Shown here: positions 17,770 to 25,842 of the stretch, one piece after another
Numbering within the stretch: position 1 is the first letter of the stretch
How the letters are laid out: each line of letters starts with the position of its first letter
Assembly: GCA_002290555.1 (NCBI GenBank)
Contig: NEUK01000069.1
Location: 1-42,058 of the forward strand
Length of the DNA stretch: 42,058 bases
Reading direction: 5' to 3'
From: Spartobacteria bacterium AMD-G4
Lineage (GTDB): Bacteria > Verrucomicrobiota > Verrucomicrobiia > Chthoniobacterales > Terrimicrobiaceae
Position numbers and translations under genes: made by a program
The notes under the pieces: model-generated
Databases searched by the model: none
What the model saw: the letters and a program-made list of their open reading frames with translations, nothing else
What the model was told of the DNA's origin: nothing

Positions 17770-19320
17770 ATGATTAGTCACAAAAGCATCCGGAGCCTCC
17801 CCTACGCTCAATTGATCAAAGCGCGAATCACCAGTTTGCTGCTTGTGGTGCTTTTTATTGTCACGAGCGAAGGCGTCGCACAGACGGTGCTTACCGTTCG
17901 AGAAGCGGAGTTTCGCAATCGTTGGGCAGGCCCGCAGGAGGATCGCGCCGTGCCAGCGCAATACTTTGAAAACAATGGAGGGCTTGAGGAGGATGGCGCA
18001 CAGCAAGTCGGAGAACCTTCGAGCGAGGATCAAGAGCCACAGGGCCTCTCCGAATCGATGGACAGCATGGCCGAAAACATCCGGCGCAGGCTCCGTTTTG
18101 GGCCGCTCGATTTTCAACTGGGGCTCTCCACGGGCTGGGAGTATTCCTCGCAAAACTCCGTGGGTGGAACCACCGACTTCAACAACAGCAACAGCTTTTT
18201 CGCGGCACCCACGGTAGCGGCAACTTACGAACGGGAAGTAGGCGTGTGGAGTGTCTCCGCAAGATACGGAGCGGGCTATAGGTATTATTTCAACCAAGAC
18301 TACACCTCCGCTGGCACTGGGGTGCAGCGCAACCCGCTCTCCATGACGGGTGGGATCGATGTCGGATACAACACGAGCCGCCTGGCAGTGAATCTGAATG
18401 TGAGTGCATCCTCGGGAACAGGCTATGATGTGATCGCAGGTGCCAATAATTGGCAGACCAGCGCCTCCACGGGAATCTCTGTCCGCTACATCATCAGCGA
18501 AGAATTCAGTGTGGGCGGCGCGGCATCCGCCACCTACTCAAATACAGCCGATGCCCAAGTGGCCGAAGGGGAAATCGGACAACCGGAAAGCAATAGTCTC
18601 ACAAGCGCAGTGAGCCTCTTCGCAGACTATCTCGTGACGCCAAAAACAAACGTCCGATTCATTCTCAGCGCTGGTCAAGACTTGCAGGATTTCGATGGCG
18701 GGGTTTCAGAGGGCAGACGCTACTTCGACTCCATGCTCATGATCACCTACCAACTTGCCCCCAAACTCTCTGTGGATGCCGGGGGAGGCGTGGGTTATGT
18801 GCTCGACCAAAATATCCCAGACCCCGAATACACAGGTGTGCGACCTGTCTACACCGTGGGGGTCAATTACACACCAACGGAGAAAACTTATTTGAAAGCA
18901 AAATTCGGAATGCAGGGGGCGGATATCAGACCAAACTTCAGTTTGGTTGGAGGCTGGGATGTGAGGGAAAAAACAAGGCTCTCGCTATCGGTTTACCAGA
19001 ACCAAGGTTTCTCGAGCCTCTCGCCGGATCAGTATAATATCACCCGCGGCATTCTTGGCACAGTGGCCCAACAACTATTCAAGGGCATCAATGTAGCGGT
19101 TTCGGCGGGTTACGAGCAGTCCGAGTATGTCTCGCTAACCAGCGAAAAACTTCCGAATCCCGTCGAAGGCCCAGCCGACTACTGGCTTGCCAATGCGTCC
19201 CTCTACTGGCGCATTCGCGAGTGGCTTTCTTGGCAAAACACATTCACCATTTCGACCGGGCAGGCCAACAATGAAGAGCTGCAGACGCGCTTCGACACGA
19301 GCTTCAATTTCAATTTTTAA
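17770..19320 (+). CDS. Exported outer-membrane beta-barrel protein
   Basis: A 516-residue protein with an N-terminal signal peptide (hydrophobic core SLLLVVLFIVTSEGV, cleavage after VAQ). A proline/acid-rich linker follows, then from about residue 105 alternating amphipathic strands rich in Gly, Ser, Tyr and aromatic girdle residues. It ends NFNF, a terminal Phe typical of outer-membrane barrels recognised by BAM. About 16-18 strands are plausible. I do not recognise a specific function; porin-like or structural roles fit. It follows a two-component system, which may regulate it. Its stop overlaps the convergent tlyA stop at a shared TTAA. Confidence 0.8.
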   Translation: MISHKSIRSLPYAQLIKARITSLLLVVLFIVTSEGVAQTVLTVREAEFRNRWAGPQEDRAVPAQYFENNGGLEEDGAQQVGEPSSEDQEPQGLSESMDSMAENIRRRLRFGPLDFQLGLSTGWEYSSQNSVGGTTDFNNSNSFFAAPTVAATYEREVGVWSVSARYGAGYRYYFNQDYTSAGTGVQRNPLSMTGGIDVGYNTSRLAVNLNVSASSGTGYDVIAGANNWQTSASTGISVRYIISEEFSVGGAASATYSNTADAQVAEGEIGQPESNSLTSAVSLFADYLVTPKTNVRFILSAGQDLQDFDGGVSEGRRYFDSMLMITYQLAPKLSVDAGGGVGYVLDQNIPDPEYTGVRPVYTVGVNYTPTEKTYLKAKFGMQGADIRPNFSLVGGWDVREKTRLSLSVYQNQGFSSLSPDQYNITRGILGTVAQQLFKGINVAVSAGYEQSEYVSLTSEKLPNPVEGPADYWLANASLYWRIREWLSWQNTFTISTGQANNEELQTRFDTSFNFNF

Positions 19321-20072
19321 GCTGCGGGATGCGGAGCCAAACTGGCTCGCCTGAGATGAGCCAGATACTCGACATTGCCATCATGTCCGGTTAGAGGCGA
19401 CTCCATGTATCCGATCCATTGATGACCGGAATTTCCCACAAAGTTTCGGATTTTTTCCACGCACGCGAAACGCAAGGCCTCGTCTCGCAGGACGCCGCCC
19501 GGCGGCAAAGACCCCCTTGGAGCCTCAAATTGGGGCTTGATGAGGAAAACAGCATCCGCGCTTGGTGGCAGAACTTTAAAAACTGCTGGTAGGATGGCTG
19601 TGAGCGAAATGAAGCTGACATCTCCTACAGCCAGCATGGGCGGTGGTGAGAGATCGCCAGGCTCGAGAAAGCGGGCGTTGAAGCCCTCCCGGCATAGAAC
19701 ACGCGCATCGGCCCGCAACCGCCAGTGGAGCTGCGAGTGCCCTACATCTACGGCGTGGACAAGAACAGCTCCGCGCTGAAGCAGGCAATCGGTAAAACCT
19801 CCGGTGGATGCTCCGATATCAACGCATACGGAACCCGACGGATCGATATGAAATTGATCGAGTGCCGCTTCGAGCTTGAATCCCCCACGACCCACATACT
19901 TTTCTTGGGTGGCAAGGGTGATGTCTGCATCCAGCGAAACGGGGGTGCCAGCCTTGGAGACCCGTTGGCCTTTTATGAATACCCTCCCAGCCATGATGGC
20001 TCGAGCGGCGAGATCCACACTCTGGAAAAAGCCTCGCTCAACAAGAACAGCATCGAGCCTCTTTTTTGCCAT
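19317..20072 (-). CDS. tlyA: TlyA-family rRNA 2'-O-methyltransferase
   Basis: A 251-residue protein with an N-terminal S4 RNA-binding domain (KKRLDAVLVERGFFQSVDLAARAIMAGRVFIKG) followed by an FtsJ-like methyltransferase domain: EKYVGRGGFKL, SAM motif VDIGASTGGFTDCLLQRGA, and VGDVSFISLTAILPAV with LIKPQFEAPR. Members 2'-O-methylate cytidines in 16S and/or 23S rRNA; older annotations say hemolysin A. ATG at 20072 begins the conserved S4 domain. It is the last gene of a minus-strand run that starts at nrdB. Confidence 0.94.
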   Translation of the reverse strand: MAKKRLDAVLVERGFFQSVDLAARAIMAGRVFIKGQRVSKAGTPVSLDADITLATQEKYVGRGGFKLEAALDQFHIDPSGSVCVDIGASTGGFTDCLLQRGAVLVHAVDVGHSQLHWRLRADARVLCREGFNARFLEPGDLSPPPMLAVGDVSFISLTAILPAVFKVLPPSADAVFLIKPQFEAPRGSLPPGGVLRDEALRFACVEKIRNFVGNSGHQWIGYMESPLTGHDGNVEYLAHLRRASLAPHPAA

Positions 20073-20100
20073 ATGCCTTTACCGGCGCGAGCATGCGCCC

Positions 20101-20652
20101 TTAGGGTTTCTTGGGAAATGCGTCGTTCAAGATGACGGTGCCATCGCTGGCAAGAAACTTCATCTCACCGAAGTAAGTGCCATTTGGCCCGTAGCACCAC
20201 ACGGACCAAATGGGAACAGCGAAACTGCCTTGCTGGTTCAATACAAAGCTCACCGTGGAGATCTGTTTTCTGTTCGCTCCAGCATAGTTTTGCGCAATAT
20301 CAAAAATTTCACGCGAGTCGACTTGGACTTTCGAGAGATTCAGCGGCTTGGCGGAGGAAAGTATCTCGCGCAAGCCCAGAGTTTGCTTGTCGGAGATGAT
20401 CTGACCGGAAGCTACTTCTATGCTGCGCATCCCATTGTCGTCTCGACCGGCTCGTGCGGAGACATACCAGGTGTCGGGATCGGGATTGGCACTGTCGGCG
20501 GAAAGTTTGAGAACTCCGCTGCGATACTTTTCAGGAAGGGCAGCCAAGCAAGCAAGCGCCCCCTTGGAGTCCATTGCCTGAAGGCAGCAGGACGAAAGAA
20601 GAAGTGCCAGTGAGAATGCTTTCAAAATCAATGCGCGTAGCAGACAGCTCAA
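20101..20652 (-). CDS. Exported protein of unknown function, possible lipoprotein
   Basis: A 183-residue protein with a hydrophobic N-terminus (LILKAFSLALLLSSCC). The LSSC stretch could be a lipobox, or signal peptidase I could cut after LQA. The mature part carries CYGPNGTYFGEMKFLASDGTVI and no domain that I recognise. The TTG start at 20652 overlaps the stop of the upstream cNMP-binding gene (TTGA), indicating coupling. tlyA begins 28 nt downstream. Confidence 0.65.
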   Translation of the reverse strand: MSCLLRALILKAFSLALLLSSCCLQAMDSKGALACLAALPEKYRSGVLKLSADSANPDPDTWYVSARAGRDDNGMRSIEVASGQIISDKQTLGLREILSSAKPLNLSKVQVDSREIFDIAQNYAGANRKQISTVSFVLNQQGSFAVPIWSVWCYGPNGTYFGEMKFLASDGTVILNDAFPKKP

Positions 20653-21128
20653 CCCATCAGGGATTCACGAAGCTTGGTCAGCTCGGTCTGCTCGGCGAGT
20701 TTCCGCGTCACCTCGCGAATGCGACGACTCAGCGTGGTGGCAAGTCCAATGAGCAGGAGAATACCCGCCGAAGGATAGTTGTTTATGAATTCTTCGAGTT
20801 CGTTGCGCGTTATCTCCCAGTATTGGCACTCGTCGACAGTGACCACAGAACAAACGGCCTCCAGTGGATCGAAGAGATCTACTTCACCGAGCCATTCGCC
20901 AGCCTCAACCTGCCCGAGGAGAACGTCTGTATCTTGGTCGACACGGCGGGCATGAAGAAGGCCACTAATGACCAGAAACAGCTTGCCGTGGGAGACGCCT
21001 TGCTCGATCAGGACGGTGCCTGGCTTTGCAGAGTTAAACCTGCCATAGCTTTCGAGGACTGTAACATCCTCGGGATTCAGATTGGCAACGATACCGATGA
21101 GTGGAAGTTGTTGTGTGAAAGTTGACAT
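20649..21128 (-). CDS. Cyclic-nucleotide-binding domain protein (CRP-like effector domain, no HTH)
   Basis: A 159-residue single-domain protein. The cNMP-binding beta-roll runs from about residue 10 to 130: PGTVLIEQGVSHGKLFLVISGLLHARR, then GQVEAGEWLGEVDLFDP, which is the phosphate-binding cassette region (canonical GExxL...RxA; here the Arg-Ala pair is replaced, so real cAMP binding is uncertain). A C-terminal helix with LAEQTELTKLRE could dimerise. No DNA-binding domain is present. It lies 30 nt after nrdA and overlaps the next exported-protein gene. Confidence 0.8.
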   Translation of the reverse strand: MSTFTQQLPLIGIVANLNPEDVTVLESYGRFNSAKPGTVLIEQGVSHGKLFLVISGLLHARRVDQDTDVLLGQVEAGEWLGEVDLFDPLEAVCSVVTVDECQYWEITRNELEEFINNYPSAGILLLIGLATTLSRRIREVTRKLAEQTELTKLRESLMG

Positions 21129-21158
21129 ATTTTCCTGACTAAAAGTTCGTGATACGAA

Positions 21159-24100
21159 TCACTGACAAGCCTCACACTCTCCGCCGTTGAGCATGGCTTC
21201 GATCGAACAGGCCGTTTTTTCCTCCGCAGTAAATTCAGGCTTGGGGCCTGCGACGACTCCGCGGAGTTCCTTTTTCACATTTGTGGTCGGGCCTTCGATA
21301 CTGGAGGCACCGAGGGTGCGCAGGTAGTAGGTGGTTTTCAGCCCTGTGTGCCAAGCGCGGCGATACATGTGGCTCGCAATCTTCATATCGGGCTCGCCGA
21401 TGAAAAGGTTCACAGATTGGGACTGGTCGATCCACTTCTGGCGACGCGCGGCGGCCTCGATAATGAAGTCGAATGGTATCGAAAAAACCGTGCGGTGCTT
21501 TTCCCGTATCGCGAGCGGTATGTCCTCTATGCTCCCGAGTTCACCTTCGAAATACTTGATCTGTTCAAGCATGCGGGTATCCCATTTGCCGATCTTCTTA
21601 AGGTCACGAACCAACTCGGTGTTGAGCATGGTAAACTTGCCACCGAGATTTTCCTTGGCGTAGAGGTTCTTGTAGTTCGGCTCAATGCAAGGAGTGGTGC
21701 CCATGATATTCGAGATCGTGGCCGTGGGAGCGATAGCAAGGACATTAGAATTGCGCATGCCTTGCTTCTTGATTTTTTCGCGAACTGGTGACCAATCCAT
21801 ACGCCCGCCACGGGGCACATCGATTTTGACACCGCGCTCACGCTCAAGTAGGTCGATTGTATCTTGCGGAAGTAAATTCCGGTCCCACTTCGATCCCCGA
21901 AAGCTGCTGTAAGGTCCGCGCTCGGCAGCAAGATCGCTGGACGCCGCATAGGCGTGGTAAGCGATGGCTTCCATGAACTCATCATTGAAATCCACAGCCT
22001 CAGCACTCGCAAAACTCACATTGCGTTTGAAAAGGGCGTCTTGCAGCCCCATCACGCCAAGGCCGATGGGACGATGACGCACATTCGAACGCTTGGCGGC
22101 TTCCGTAGGGTAGAAATTGATGTCGATAACATTGTCGAGAGCGCGAATGGCCACATGGATCGTTTCGCGCAGCATTTCATGGTCGAGAGACCCGTCGGCT
22201 TTGATGTGCGCGTTGAGAACGATCGACCCAAGATTGCAAACCGCAGTCTCATCCTCACTGGTATTGAGAGTAATCTCGGTGCACAGGTTCGAAGAGTGGA
22301 TGACCCCGATGTGGTCTTGTGGACTACGAAGATTGCAGGGGTCTTTGAATGTGATCCATGGATGCCCTGTCTCGAGGAGCATCCTGAGCATCTGCTTCCA
22401 AAGATCGATGGCCGGCACTTCCTTGGCAGTAATTTTGCCTTGGCGAGCAAGATCCTCGTAGTGGAGATAGCGCTCCTCAAACTTGCGTCCGTAGGCATCG
22501 TGCAGGTCGGGAACTTCGTTGCTGCGGAAGAGCGTCCAGTTCTCACGGGACTCCATGCGCTTCATAAAAAGATCGGGAACCCAGTTGGCCGTATTGAGAT
22601 CATGCGTGCGGCGGCGGTCGTCGCCAGTGTTGCGGCGGAGTTGCAAGAAATCCTCCACATCATTGTGCCAGGTCTCAAGGTAGGCACAGCCAGAGCCGCG
22701 TCGCTTGCCACCTTGATTCACTGCCACAAGCTGGTCGTTGTGGAGCTTGAGAAAGGGGATGACGCCCTGACTCTCGCCGTTTGTGCCCTTGATGTAACTG
22801 CCAGTCCCCCGCACCGCTGTCCAAGAGCCACCGAGACCTCCAGCCCACTTCGAGAGGTAGGCATTTTCAGCGATGCCGCGCTGCATGATCGACTCGATCG
22901 AGTCGTCTACTTTGTAGAGGTAACAACTGGAAAGCTGGCTGTGGAGCGTGCCGGAGTTAAAGAGCGTAGGCGTGCTCGAACAAAAACGGCGGCTTTTGTA
23001 AAGGTTGTAGAGGCGCACAACCCAGTCTTCGCGCTTTGCAGGCTCTTCGATGAAGAGTCCCATAGCGACACGCATCCAGAAAAATTGCGGCGTCTCAAGG
23101 CGACGCGATGTTTTTTTCGTTTTATCGATGATCAGGTAGCGGTCGTAGAGCGTTTGGATTCCCAGAAAATCGAAATCCATATCAGCGGTTGGATCGATGG
23201 CTTCCGAGAGAACATCCAAATCATATCCGAGCAGCTTTGGCGTCAGACGCTCGATACCCACAGCATTGCGTAGATAGCTCTTAAAGGCCTTGCGATGGGC
23301 ATCGCGAAGCATCTCGATGCCGTCGCGCTGTATTTTCCAATCCAGAACTTCTTCGTAAATATAAGACAGCATGATGCGGGCCGCAAACTTGGCAAAATCG
23401 GCATCACGCTCGATGAGAGACCGAGAATTCAGAATGATCGTATTTTTCAGGATGTCTTCAGTCACCTCGGTGGCGAGGGATCGGCGCAACTCGCGCTCGA
23501 TCTGAAGGGCGTCGAGATTGAGATCGAGACCGATGGTCGCAAACTGAATCCGTTTTCGCAGCTCGGAGCCATCCCAGAGAACACTCTGGCCATCACGCTG
23601 GGTGACCATGATGAGGGATTCTTGGATGTCGCTGGCCTCGGCTTCGGCCTCGGTTTTAACAGCAACTTCGCGGTGACTGGCACGCTGGGCACGATAGAGA
23701 ATGTAGCTCTCGGCGACCTTGTAATAACCCTGCCGCATGATTTCTTCCTGCACGAGATCCTGCACGTCTTCAATATGAACAAACGCAGAGTCGCGGGTGC
23801 GCACGCTGTCGCTCACCCCACGAGCGATGGATGCGGCGGCTTCACCATTTTCCTTCATGGAAAGGAAGGCGCGGCGGCAAGCGGCCTCGATCTTGGATTC
23901 CATCCACGGAACGACAGATCCATTGCGGCGAATCAGGCGAACATTCAGAGGCTCTGCCTCCTGCGCCAGCGTGTATGCACCTCCGGAGCGGATCGAGCGT
24001 TTAAAAACGAGGCTTTTGGCGACATCGTGCGCATCATTTTCGATGAGGGCTTTTTCGATAAGGAGCGAGAGATCATGCTCAGAGAGGCGAAGCGAGCCGC

Positions 24101-24419
24101 CCTTCTGCGACTGCTCGGCCAGACTCAAAGCCACGGAGTGGGCGACATTCGCTACGAAGCCGCGATTTTGCTCATTGAAGATGTTTTTCTCTTCGCGTGA
24201 TAAAAGAAGATCCGTGAGCGCCTCACCGATCTCGTCAGCAACATCGGAGAGGTTAAACGATTGTTCATCGCCGTTGGTGCGAGTGACAGTGATTCCAGTG
24301 AGCGGATGGGCTGATGCGGCAAGTCCTTCGCGCCAGGAGAAGTCGGGCTTCTGGTCGCGTGGCATGGTGACGAGGCGCTTCAGAGCGATATCTTCGTCAA
24401 GTGAGAGATGTCGAGGCAT
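21159..24419 (-). CDS. nrdA: Class I ribonucleotide reductase alpha subunit with three ATP-cone-like repeats
   Basis: A 1086-residue catalytic subunit reducing ribonucleotides to deoxyribonucleotides. Three ATP-cone-like regulatory repeats precede the barrel: about residues 41-145 (degenerate), 157-247 (LNVRLIRRNGSVVPW...) and 268-360 (LIMVTQRDGQSVLW...). Active-site residues are visible: Cys499 in SSCYLY, Asn711/Cys713/Glu715 in NLCTE, and Cys728 in AVCNLGS. The C-terminal CEAC pair (1082/1085) is the thioredoxin/glutaredoxin-reducible pair. The extra cones make it longer than the roughly 760-residue E. coli form; three cones are also known from chlamydial NrdA. It lies 26 nt after nrdB. Confidence 0.97.
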   Translation of the reverse strand: MPRHLSLDEDIALKRLVTMPRDQKPDFSWREGLAASAHPLTGITVTRTNGDEQSFNLSDVADEIGEALTDLLLSREEKNIFNEQNRGFVANVAHSVALSLAEQSQKGGSLRLSEHDLSLLIEKALIENDAHDVAKSLVFKRSIRSGGAYTLAQEAEPLNVRLIRRNGSVVPWMESKIEAACRRAFLSMKENGEAAASIARGVSDSVRTRDSAFVHIEDVQDLVQEEIMRQGYYKVAESYILYRAQRASHREVAVKTEAEAEASDIQESLIMVTQRDGQSVLWDGSELRKRIQFATIGLDLNLDALQIERELRRSLATEVTEDILKNTIILNSRSLIERDADFAKFAARIMLSYIYEEVLDWKIQRDGIEMLRDAHRKAFKSYLRNAVGIERLTPKLLGYDLDVLSEAIDPTADMDFDFLGIQTLYDRYLIIDKTKKTSRRLETPQFFWMRVAMGLFIEEPAKREDWVVRLYNLYKSRRFCSSTPTLFNSGTLHSQLSSCYLYKVDDSIESIMQRGIAENAYLSKWAGGLGGSWTAVRGTGSYIKGTNGESQGVIPFLKLHNDQLVAVNQGGKRRGSGCAYLETWHNDVEDFLQLRRNTGDDRRRTHDLNTANWVPDLFMKRMESRENWTLFRSNEVPDLHDAYGRKFEERYLHYEDLARQGKITAKEVPAIDLWKQMLRMLLETGHPWITFKDPCNLRSPQDHIGVIHSSNLCTEITLNTSEDETAVCNLGSIVLNAHIKADGSLDHEMLRETIHVAIRALDNVIDINFYPTEAAKRSNVRHRPIGLGVMGLQDALFKRNVSFASAEAVDFNDEFMEAIAYHAYAASSDLAAERGPYSSFRGSKWDRNLLPQDTIDLLERERGVKIDVPRGGRMDWSPVREKIKKQGMRNSNVLAIAPTATISNIMGTTPCIEPNYKNLYAKENLGGKFTMLNTELVRDLKKIGKWDTRMLEQIKYFEGELGSIEDIPLAIREKHRTVFSIPFDFIIEAAARRQKWIDQSQSVNLFIGEPDMKIASHMYRRAWHTGLKTTYYLRTLGASSIEGPTTNVKKELRGVVAGPKPEFTAEEKTACSIEAMLNGGECEACQ

Positions 24420-24445
24420 GTTTTGTTTTTTGAGGTAGAGGAATT

Positions 24446-25537
24446 TTAGAGATCGTCATCGCTCACGCCGGCGAGATCAATGCCTCGACGGTATTCGGTG
24501 ACGCGACCTTCAAAGAAATTGGTCTCTTTTTTGATTTCCATCATTTCCGAGAGCCATGGGAGCGGATTCTCAAGATTTCTGTGGAGGGGCTCGAGGCCCA
24601 CACCGACAAGACGCCGGTCTCCGATGTAATCGATGTAACGACCGAACTCATCGGCTGTGAGACCCACGGCAGCCACAGGCAGGCAATCACGGATAAATTC
24701 TTTTTCGAGCGCAATGGCCTCCGCCATCGTGGAGCGAAGCTCTTCGCGGAATTCCTCGGTCCAAATCTCAGGGTTCTCGTCGACGAGGTCTTGGAAGAGC
24801 TGGCGCAGAAGCTCGATGTGGTTCGACTCGTCTCGCAGCGTGTAGCTAAACATCTGTCCAATACCGGGAAATTTGTTCTGGCGGTAAAGGGCAAGAACCA
24901 TGCCGAAGAGCCCATAAAACTGCGTCCCCTCCATGCACTGGCCGAAGAGAAAGATATTTTTGGCGAAAGCAAATTTGTTCTCAAGGCTCGTCAGATCCAT
25001 ATCGCGACGGAGCGCACGGCTGTTGCTAACGACAAAGTCCGTCTTGTTTTTGATCGTCTTCACATCCTCAAACATGGCCTCGCACTCATGCGGATTTATC
25101 CCGAGCGAACTGATCATATAGACCAGCGAGTCGGCGTGGATATTTTCCTCTTGTGCATGGCGCCCCAGCACGAGCTTCAGCTCCGGCGCGGTAACCGCCT
25201 CGCGAATGACATGGAGGATGTTGTCGCCCACGATACCTTCGGCGGCTGAAAAATATCCGATTCCCATCTTGATGATCCAACGGTCGACATCCGAAATCGC
25301 TCCGCTGGTGTCGCGCCAATGCTCACAATCTTTTTGCATCGGCACATCTTCAGGCTCCCAGTGGTTCGCCTTCATTTTTTTGTAGAGGTCGTAGGCCCAA
25401 GTGTATTTTAAGGGCAGGATGTTGAAAAACATCGTTTGGCGTCCGTTGATGACGCGTTTTGCAGCAAATGCGGCTTCGGCTTTGTCGCTATCCAGTATGA
25501 ATTGGCGGTCTCCGAGTGTGATGGTGGTTGTGGTCAT
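24446..25537 (-). CDS. nrdB: Class I ribonucleotide reductase beta subunit, class Ic-like (no radical Tyr)
   Basis: A 363-residue ferritin-like radical subunit. All six metal ligands are present: Glu100 (SAAEG), Glu131 and His134 (EENIH), Glu203 (CMEG), Glu237 and His240 (RDESNH). The first ligand is Glu, as in Chlamydia trachomatis NrdB, not Asp as in E. coli. Four residues after His134, where the radical Tyr (E. coli Tyr122) or chlamydial Phe127 would be, is Leu138, coded CTG at 25124-25126. This suggests a tyrosyl-free class Ic enzyme, probably with an Mn/Fe cofactor. The C-terminal tail has conserved Tyr349. Two NrdR-like boxes lie upstream. Confidence 0.96.
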   Translation of the reverse strand: MTTTTITLGDRQFILDSDKAEAAFAAKRVINGRQTMFFNILPLKYTWAYDLYKKMKANHWEPEDVPMQKDCEHWRDTSGAISDVDRWIIKMGIGYFSAAEGIVGDNILHVIREAVTAPELKLVLGRHAQEENIHADSLVYMISSLGINPHECEAMFEDVKTIKNKTDFVVSNSRALRRDMDLTSLENKFAFAKNIFLFGQCMEGTQFYGLFGMVLALYRQNKFPGIGQMFSYTLRDESNHIELLRQLFQDLVDENPEIWTEEFREELRSTMAEAIALEKEFIRDCLPVAAVGLTADEFGRYIDYIGDRRLVGVGLEPLHRNLENPLPWLSEMMEIKKETNFFEGRVTEYRRGIDLAGVSDDDL

Positions 25538-25620
25538 ATTAAAGGATTGTTTGCGTGTTTGGCAGGGCTTGCGGACGATTCCGCCTGTAAGTTACGCCAT
25601 GGACGAAAGAACGAGTGCCG

Positions 25621-25649
25621 TCTTTATTTTAAGCCCCTCACAAAGTCAA
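25621..25649 (-). promoter_or_regulatory. Possible sigma-70-type promoter for nrdBA
   Basis: On the minus strand TTGACT (25649-25644) is followed after 17 nt by TAAAGA (25626-25621), about 85 nt upstream of the nrdB ATG. The -35 is good and the -10 weak. NrdR-like boxes sit directly upstream. Confidence 0.35.
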
Positions 25650-25653
25650 AAAA

Positions 25654-25700
25654 AATCTCTATATTGTGGAAAATTTTTAGACTACCACAACAGGTAGTGG
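25654..25700. promoter_or_regulatory. Tandem NrdR-box-like operators upstream of nrdBA
   Basis: Compared with the NrdR consensus ACACWATATATWGTGT, the 16-mer at 25654-25669 matches 12 positions and the 16-mer at 25685-25700 (CCACAACAGGTAGTGG) matches 11. They begin exactly 31 bp apart, the spacing of paired NrdR boxes in other bacteria, and lie just upstream of the putative -35. NrdR is the nucleotide-sensing repressor of RNR genes; its gene is not in this window. Confidence 0.55.
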
Positions 25701-25842
25701 TTTCGATGCAGCATAAAACGGGCCAACTTTTTAAAATATTTGGTGAAACAAGGCCTCAAAACGACAGAAATCCTTCAAAAAAGCATGCGGGGAAGAAATT
25801 GTGAGAGCACCCGATCTGAACGCGGTGAACGACCGTCCTTAC

